This document shows positions 5,679-11,598 of a stretch of DNA of 11,598 nucleotides, piece by piece. Position numbers and translations under genes: made by a program. Within the stretch, counting starts at the first letter, position 1; each line of letters begins with the position of its first letter. The stretch lies in assembly GCA_016882165.1 (NCBI GenBank), contig VHBV01000027.1, positions 1 to 11,598 of the forward strand. Direction: 5' to 3'. Under the pieces are notes generated by a model that was not told the DNA's origin, searched no databases, and saw nothing but the letters and a program-made list of their open reading frames with translations. This stretch comes from Candidatus Pelagibacterales bacterium. GTDB taxonomy: Bacteria > Pseudomonadota > Alphaproteobacteria > Rickettsiales > UBA1997.

Positions 5679-8624
5679 GTGTCTTTTAAATTTGATATTC
5701 AACAATACCAAGAAGAGTGCATTGATAAAATATTGCAAATTTTTTCTAACCTTAATGATAGAAAAAATTTAGAAGAAGCAATGAAATTAAATGCCGAATT
5801 AAGTTCATATCCACAAACATTTTCATATCAAAAAAATATTGATATAAAAATGGAAACGGGAACTGGAAAAACTTTTACATTTATTAAATCAATGTTTGAG
5901 CTAAATCACAAATTTGGCTATAAAAAATTCATAATTTTAATTCCATCAATTGCAATTAGAGAAGGTACAAAAAAGAACTTAGAAATTACCAAAGATTACT
6001 TTAAATCCTATTATTCAAACCTGCCCTCTTTAGACAAAGAAATTGAAGTTGGTATTTATCAAAACAGCAACATTAGTGCTATTGAAAGATTTATTAACGA
6101 CCCTAAAAGATTTTCGGTTTTGATAATGACTCCAGATTCATTTAACCGAGATAAAAACAAAATAAATCAGCAAATAGAAAAAGATCTTTATACAAATGCC
6201 AAAACTTACTTGGAAGCTTTGAAGCATTTAAACCCAATCATTATAATTGACGAGCCACACAAGTTTGAAGGAGATGCTTTTAAAAAATATTTCAGCGGTT
6301 TTAATAATTATTTTCTAAGATTTGGAGCAACTTTTCCTAAAAAAAACAAAAAAGCCAATAAATCAAAGAATAAGCAAGATGAAGCTCTGCAATTTTCAAA
6401 TATTGCTTATATTCTTGATAGTATTTCTTCCTTTAGACAATGCTTAGTAAAAAGAATAACAGTTTTTACAGAAGGTTTAACCAAAGAAAATGAGATTATT
6501 GAAGAGATAAACAAAGAAGAAGTTAGAGTTAAAAAACTTATAAATGGTGATTGGCAAAAAGAAGCTCTAAAGCAAGGCTATAAATTTAATAATTCAGTAA
6601 TAACTGCCATTAAAAAAGATAGTATCTTGCTTGCAAATGGCGAAGTTCATTTTCCACAAACTATATCTTACAGCCTATCAGAAGATGATTTAAGGTTTAT
6701 GATTTCACGCACCATAAAACTTCATTTTGAAAAAGAAAAAATCTTGTTTAACCAAGGAATAAAAGCATTATCTTTATTTTTTATTAGAAATATTGCAGAT
6801 TTTAGAGATGCACAAAATTCAATTGTTAAAAAGATTTTTGAAAGTGAATATTTAAAAGAACGCCAAAAGCAAATTAATCAATTAAAGAACAAAAAAGAAT
6901 TTAAAAGTTATCTGCAATATTTAGAGAAGGATTTTGATGATGAAAATAATTTAAAAGTTCACAAAGGTTATTTTTCTGGAGATAGGAAAAACACTGAAAA
7001 AAACGAACAAGAATCAATTGATGAAATTTTGAAAGATAAAGAAAAATTACTTTCTTTTGAATCTTCCACTCGTTTTATTTTTTCCGTTTGGGCTTTACAA
7101 GAAGGTTGGGACAATCCGAATATTTTTACAATTTGCAAATTAAGCAATTACGGCAGCGAAAATTCTAAACTTCAACAAATTGGGCGAGGTTTAAGAATTT
7201 GCGTTAAAAAAGAAGAAGACCTTTTAATAAGGCAAACTGTTGATAAGTTTGACTGTGAAGAAGATTTTTGGCAAATAAATAATTTAGATGTTGTTGTAAG
7301 TTCAAATGAAGGTGATTTTGTTGCTGGAATTCAAAATGAAATTTCTAATAATTCAATTTTACTAAATGACAAATTCAGCAGAAAAGAATTATTGGAATTG
7401 CTACAAGGCAAAGTTAGCATTGCTGCAAGAGATGTTTTGAAATTTATGGAAGATGAAGAGTTGATAAAATTTATTGAAGAAACTGAAAGTGGTGAGGAAA
7501 TATATCAAAAATCATCAGAATTTTCTGCAAAAATTTCTCTTTTAAAGAAAAACCCCCAAAATTTAAAAAAGATTAATCAAAAAGATTTAGAAGAAATGAT
7601 AAAACTTTTTGATAATGATGCTCAAAATTTTGCAAGAGATGGCAATAAAATTAAGAAAAAGAAAAATCTAAAAATAAAAACAGGCAGTCTTGAAAAATTC
7701 AAAGAATTATGGCAAGCAATTAATCAAAAAGCCATTTATTCAATTAAAGATCTAAACCAAGAAAGTGAAGAGTTTTTAACCAAGAAAATTGCAGGTGAAA
7801 TAAGTAAAATAAATATTAAAGAAAAATATCGTACTTCAACAAAACATACTCAAAACATAAAAGATAATTTATTTTTAAGTGAAAATTTAAGCGACTCTTG
7901 GCAACAAAAAGATCAATTAAATTATGTTGGTTTTATTGAAGAAATAGCAGATAAAACCAGCACTCCACTTAGTTTTATTCTTAAAGTTTTTAGTAATTTA
8001 GAGCAAGATTTTAGAAAAAATGAACTTGCCAAAAATGCAACTCAAGCCAAAAAAGAAATAATTGAAATTGTAAAAAATAACTTAGTTGGAAATATTAAAA
8101 GCGAAATTGAATATAAATTTATTGAAGGTGAAATTTTAAGCAATTCAATGCTTGATGAACAAGGAAACTTTAGATCTGAATTAAAAGCAGGAAGCTTGGG
8201 CAAAAATCAAGAAGAAATAACTAATTTCTCGCTTAAAGAAAAATGGATTTTTGAAGATGTAATTGAATATGACAGCGAATTTGAAAAAGAAATAATCACA
8301 AATGACGAAGACAAAAAGGAAATAACAATTTTTGCTAAAATGCCAAAATTAGAAATTTCAACACCAATTGGCAAGTATAACCCTGATTTTTGTTATTCAA
8401 TTGAAAAAGAAGGCAAGAAAAAACTATTCTTAATTGTTGAAAGCAAAGGTTATGAAACACAAACTCAAATTCCACAAAATGAAAAAGATAAAATTTATTT
8501 TGCCAAAAAATATTTTGAAAAGTTAAGCCAAAATTGCAGTGATGATGTTGTAATTAAATTTCAAGAAAGAATTAACAAAGAAAAGCTCTCTGATATTATT
8601 AACCAAGCCCTGAACCATTTATAA
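5679..8624 (+). CDS. res: Type III restriction enzyme Res subunit (helicase-endonuclease)
   Basis: This 981-aa protein is a complete type III Res. It translocates or slides on DNA using ATP and cuts when bound with Mod to unmodified sites. Superfamily 2 helicase motifs appear in order: a Q-motif-like FDIQQYQEECID at 5-16, Walker A METGTGKT at 58-65, Walker B DEPH at 191-194, RFGATFP at 214-220 (motif III), LQEGWDNP from 473 (motif V) and QQIGRGLRI at 499-507 (motif VI). The C-terminal nuclease has P902-D903 and E921-S-K923 (PD-X17-ESK). Length matches the family. The start is GTG 5679: no ATG lies upstream in frame after the stop, and the next Met (residue 35) would drop the Q-motif. It leads the operon, 1 nt before rhuM. 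Placing res before mod reverses the more common mod-res order. With mod apparently frameshifted, Res may be inactive, because it needs Mod for recognition. Confidence 0.95.
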   Translation: MSFKFDIQQYQEECIDKILQIFSNLNDRKNLEEAMKLNAELSSYPQTFSYQKNIDIKMETGTGKTFTFIKSMFELNHKFGYKKFIILIPSIAIREGTKKNLEITKDYFKSYYSNLPSLDKEIEVGIYQNSNISAIERFINDPKRFSVLIMTPDSFNRDKNKINQQIEKDLYTNAKTYLEALKHLNPIIIIDEPHKFEGDAFKKYFSGFNNYFLRFGATFPKKNKKANKSKNKQDEALQFSNIAYILDSISSFRQCLVKRITVFTEGLTKENEIIEEINKEEVRVKKLINGDWQKEALKQGYKFNNSVITAIKKDSILLANGEVHFPQTISYSLSEDDLRFMISRTIKLHFEKEKILFNQGIKALSLFFIRNIADFRDAQNSIVKKIFESEYLKERQKQINQLKNKKEFKSYLQYLEKDFDDENNLKVHKGYFSGDRKNTEKNEQESIDEILKDKEKLLSFESSTRFIFSVWALQEGWDNPNIFTICKLSNYGSENSKLQQIGRGLRICVKKEEDLLIRQTVDKFDCEEDFWQINNLDVVVSSNEGDFVAGIQNEISNNSILLNDKFSRKELLELLQGKVSIAARDVLKFMEDEELIKFIEETESGEEIYQKSSEFSAKISLLKKNPQNLKKINQKDLEEMIKLFDNDAQNFARDGNKIKKKKNLKIKTGSLEKFKELWQAINQKAIYSIKDLNQESEEFLTKKIAGEISKINIKEKYRTSTKHTQNIKDNLFLSENLSDSWQQKDQLNYVGFIEEIADKTSTPLSFILKVFSNLEQDFRKNELAKNATQAKKEIIEIVKNNLVGNIKSEIEYKFIEGEILSNSMLDEQGNFRSELKAGSLGKNQEEITNFSLKEKWIFEDVIEYDSEFEKEIITNDEDKKEITIFAKMPKLEISTPIGKYNPDFCYSIEKEGKKKLFLIVESKGYETQTQIPQNEKDKIYFAKKYFEKLSQNCSDDVVIKFQERINKEKLSDIINQALNHL

Positions 8625-8625
8625 T

Positions 8626-9636
8626 ATGCCACAAAATAACCAAGAATCACAAAATTCTTCACAAATTTTAATTTATGAAAGTCATGATGGTAAAATTAAG
8701 ATTGATGTTGCCTTAAACCAAGAAACTGTTTGGCTAAACCAAGAACAAATGGCAATTTTGTTTGGAAAAGCAAAGTCAACCATAAATGAACATATTAAAA
8801 ACATTTATGAAGAAGGAGAGCTTAAAGAATATGATTCTATGCAGAAATTCGGAAATTCCGAATTTCAACAAAAAGCAACCAATTATTACAACTTAGATGT
8901 AATTATTTCAGTTGGTTATCGTGTTAAGTCAAAACAAGGCACACAATTCAGAATTTGGGCAACCAATCTCTTAAAAGAATATATTGTTAAAGGCTTCGCA
9001 CTAAATGATGAAAGATTCAAATCTGGCAATTCAATGAATTATTTTGATGAATTGCAAGAAAGAATCCGTGAAATTAGGATTTCTGAACGCTTTTTTTATC
9101 AGAAAATTAAAGATATATATAAAACTAGCATTGATTATGATGCAAAAGATGAAAAAACCGTTGAATTTTTTAAAATTGTCCAAAACAAGCTTTTATGGGC
9201 AATAAGCAAACAAACAGCAGCTGAAATTGTTTTTAAAAGATCTGACGCAAATTCTCCTTTTATGGGAATGAAGTCAATTGACAAAAAACTTGAAAAATCA
9301 ATAACCAAAAAAGATAGCGAAATTGCCAAAAATTACTTAAGTGAAGATGAATTAAAGCTTTTGGGTCTTATTGTAGAGCAATATTTGGCGTTTGCCCAAA
9401 CCATGGCAAGCCAAAGAATTCCAATGTATATGAAAGATTGGATCAAAAGACTTGATGAAATTTTGCGTCTTAATGGCAGAGAAATTTTAGAACATGCAGG
9501 AAAAATAAGCCATAAAGAAGCAATTGAAAAAGCTGGTGAAGAATATAAAGAATTTAAACAACAACAAAAAGAAATTGAAAAACAAGAAAGCTTAAAAGAG
9601 CTGGAAAATGATTTAAAGAAAATAAAAAACTTATGA
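8626..9636 (+). CDS. rhuM: RhuM family protein
   Basis: The 336-aa product matches the RhuM (virulence_RhuM) family: an N-terminal segment with HTH-like character (ETVWLNQEQMAILFGKAKST, 33-52), then YYNLDVIISVGYRV and GTQFRIWATNLLKEYIVKGF at about 87-124, the family's most conserved blocks. The C-terminal 60 residues are rich in Lys and Glu and likely form a coiled coil. RhuM was named from a Salmonella pathogenicity island, but its biochemical role is unknown; relatives often sit inside R-M and other defence operons. Here it lies between res and mod, 1 nt after the first and overlapping the second by 4 nt (ATGA), so it is probably co-translated with them. A regulatory or accessory role in the type III system is inference from position. 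No truncation is seen. Confidence 0.9.
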   Translation: MPQNNQESQNSSQILIYESHDGKIKIDVALNQETVWLNQEQMAILFGKAKSTINEHIKNIYEEGELKEYDSMQKFGNSEFQQKATNYYNLDVIISVGYRVKSKQGTQFRIWATNLLKEYIVKGFALNDERFKSGNSMNYFDELQERIREIRISERFFYQKIKDIYKTSIDYDAKDEKTVEFFKIVQNKLLWAISKQTAAEIVFKRSDANSPFMGMKSIDKKLEKSITKKDSEIAKNYLSEDELKLLGLIVEQYLAFAQTMASQRIPMYMKDWIKRLDEILRLNGREILEHAGKISHKEAIEKAGEEYKEFKQQQKEIEKQESLKELENDLKKIKNL

Positions 9637-11598
9637 AAAATAAAGAAGATTTTATCAATGCTGGTTTTGAAGTGGTTGACTCAAGTGAAAAGCCAAACCA
9701 ATTGCTTGAATTTCTAAAAAAACATTATCCGCAAATCATCAAAGATGGCGAGCTTAAAATAAACGAACTTAAAAATACTTTAGAAATTCCAGTTGATGAA
9801 AGAAATAACGGCTATGGGCTTAATTTTATTGGACGCAATTTTGCCAAAGCAAAATATACGCAAGAAACCACCAAAGAGCTAAAAATTAATCAAAATTTAA
9901 GTAAAAATTTTGATGAGACACAAATGCCATAATTAAAGGTGATAATTTAGATTCACTTAAAATTTTGCTTAATTCTTACCGTGGCAAAATTAAATGTATT
10001 TATATTGATCCGCCTTACAACACAAAGACTGAAAATTTTATTTATCCTGATAGATTTGATAAAGAGGAAGTTGAAGCTTTGGGTTTTGAAAATGTTAGTG
10101 AAGATGATTTTAGAAGAATGGAATTTTCTTTTAACAATAAAAGCTCGCATAATGGCTGGCTTAGTTTTATGTATCCAAGATTGAAACTTGCAAGAGATTT
10201 ACTTTCTGATGATGGCGTAATTTTTGTTTCAATTGATGATAATGAACAAGCAAATTTAAGAATTTTGATGGATGAGATTTTTGGGGAGGATAATTTTATG
10301 GCAAGTATAATTTGGCGTGGAGGTAGAAGAAATATGGCTAAACATGTTTCAAATTCTCACGAGTATATTTTATTTTATACAAAAGATGTAACAACAATTA
10401 ATGCAACTAATATATCATTTAAAGCAAAAAAAGAAGGTTTAGAAGATGTTTATAAACAATACGAAAAGCTTAAAAAAGAATATAAAGATAATTATCAGTT
10501 GATGGAAAGGGAATTAAAGCATTGGTACGATCAATTACCTGATAACCATCCATCAAAAGATATTTCCCATTATTCTTGCGTTGATGAAAGAGGAATTTAT
10601 TTTCCTGATAACATTTCAAGGGGTGGTGGTGGTGGACCAAAATGGGACTTAATTAACCCAATTACTGGTAATATTGTTAAAACTCCTTCCAGAGGTTGGG
10701 CTGCCTCAAAATATGAAGATTTACTTGAAGCAGTAAAAGAAAATAAAGTGCATTTTAACGGTGATGGAGTCCCTTGTGCAAAATCTTATTTAACTGAAAA
10801 AGAATTTGATGCAATTGATAGTGTTTTTTATAAAGACAGAAGAGGAGCATCTAAAAATCTAGAAAAGTTAATGGAAGGTAAGGTTTTTGATTTTCCAAAA
10901 GATGTTTCTGTTATTAAGAAACTTTTGCAAATTTCTACATCATCAGAAGATGTAATCCTAGACTTCTTCGCAGGCTCTGGCACCACAGCACAAGCAGTTA
11001 TGGAATTAAACAAAGAAGATGGTGGAATGCGCAAATTTATTCTTTGTCAAATTGATGAAGCAATTGATGAAAATAAGAAAAAAGAAGCTTTTAATTTTTG
11101 TGTTAAAAACAATTTACCGCCAGTAATTTCAAGCATCACAATTGAAAGAGTAAGAAGAGCGGGTGAAAAAATATTAAAAGAAATTGAGAAAGAAAATGCC
11201 AAAAAACAACCAGATTTTCTAAATTTAGAAAATTCTAAAAACACCAAACCACATCTTGATGTTGGTTTTAAATGTTTTGATTTAATTGAAACTTCCAAAA
11301 TTGTTGAAAATGACAACCAACTTACTTTGCAACTTTCAGACAATGATTCTTTAAGCAAAATCTATCACTTAATTTTAAAAGATGGTGTTTTTAACTTAAA
11401 TGTAAAAATTGAAACCATAATTGAAAATTGCTTATATTTGATTGAAAACCAAACCTATTACATCATCAACGCCATCAAGCTTGAAAATGATGAAAATAGA
11501 AAAATTCTAAGCAAAATTTTGGAAGATAAAAATAAAAACTTCAAAATTGACGGCTTTACCGCTTCAATAAATTTAACCCTACAACAATATCAAGACAA
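9633..11598 (+). pseudogene. mod: Type III R-M methyltransferase Mod, frameshifted and cut by window end
   Basis: Mod recognises the target site and methylates N6 of adenine; it also guides Res. The first frame runs 9633-9932 (99 codons, MKNKEDFINAGFEVVD...) and ends early at TAA. A second frame, with codons starting at 9926, continues exactly where Mod should go on and stays open to 11598. Adding one base to the AAA at 9922-9924 restores FDETQNAIIKGDNLDSL. The joined protein has at least 655 residues in beta-class order: DPPYNT at D126 (10007-10018), a long target-recognition region around 250-410, and DFFAGSGTTAQA from D444 (10961 on). All catalytic motifs lie after the shift, so the short product cannot methylate. 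The rest of the gene shows no decay, so the shift is recent or a sequencing error. The ATG overlaps the rhuM stop by 4 nt. Confidence 0.85.

Noticed and set aside
9135..9329. Minus-strand open frame inside rhuM
   Set aside because: It is antisense to a conserved RhuM protein and is a by-product of AT-rich codons.
9953..10184. Two short overlapping open frames on opposite strands after the mod frameshift
   Set aside because: Both lie over the true Mod frame that encodes DPPYNT; the Mod reading explains the sequence.
10622..10636. GGT repeats (four GGT then GGA) in mod as a phase-variation tract
   Set aside because: The unit is three bases, so changes in number would keep the frame, and four units is short; it simply encodes five glycines.
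10828..11358. Two minus-strand open frames (10828-11034, 11047-11358)
   Set aside because: They are antisense to the intact Mod C-terminal frame with DFFAGSG and have no features of their own.
1..11598. CRISPR array, rRNA or complete tRNA genes
   Set aside because: No regularly spaced repeats, rRNA-like blocks or complete cloverleaf were seen; only the 15-base tRNA-Gly end.

Overview
The window is strongly AT-rich (about 30% GC or less by eye), and every gene lies on the + strand. It is an accessory defence region: two restriction-modification (R-M) modules next to near-identical copies of the 3' end of a tyrosine integrase gene. UGA is used as a stop (for example 1248-1250), so the code is standard there. 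Clear Shine-Dalgarno sequences are mostly missing. A short stretch at 4813-4827 matches the 3' end of a tRNA-Gly gene of the type seen in alphaproteobacteria. With the integrase type, this suggests an AT-rich proteobacterium, perhaps Rickettsiales- or Holosporales-like. That taxonomic guess is weak.

Layout. Positions 1-95 are the last 31 codons of a tyrosine integrase whose body lies to the left. After a 228-nt spacer comes a tight operon (324-3714): two D12-class DNA adenine methyltransferases, with motif order and spacing like the two halves of M.FokI-type enzymes, and a 465-aa putative restriction endonuclease. The endonuclease carries two separate PD-(D/E)XK-like motifs. The set looks like a type IIS system for an asymmetric site. 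It is followed by an Mrr-type nuclease with a PUA/EVE-like N-terminus (3750-4763).

From 4783 to 4860 there are two 12-bp-spaced TTGGGGG repeats, the tRNA-Gly 3' end and a C-rich tract. I read this as an attachment site: the right end of an element whose left end lies outside the window. Behind it is an integrase that has lost its N-terminal half (4957-5577). Its last 95 bases and the next 32 are identical to positions 1-127.

The second module is a type III R-M operon (5679-11598): res (helicase-nuclease), a rhuM-family gene, then mod. The junctions are a 1-nt gap and a 4-nt overlap. mod is interrupted by an apparent one-base deletion near 9924 that removes the frame just before the catalytic DPPY motif. 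Its C-terminus runs off the window.

Interpretation (inference): two related integrative elements entered the same tRNA-Gly in tandem. The older one keeps the type III module and a decayed integrase. The newer one carries the type IIS-like system and Mrr. The two share the integrase end but carry different defence cargo, which suggests a family of small elements with exchangeable cargo.
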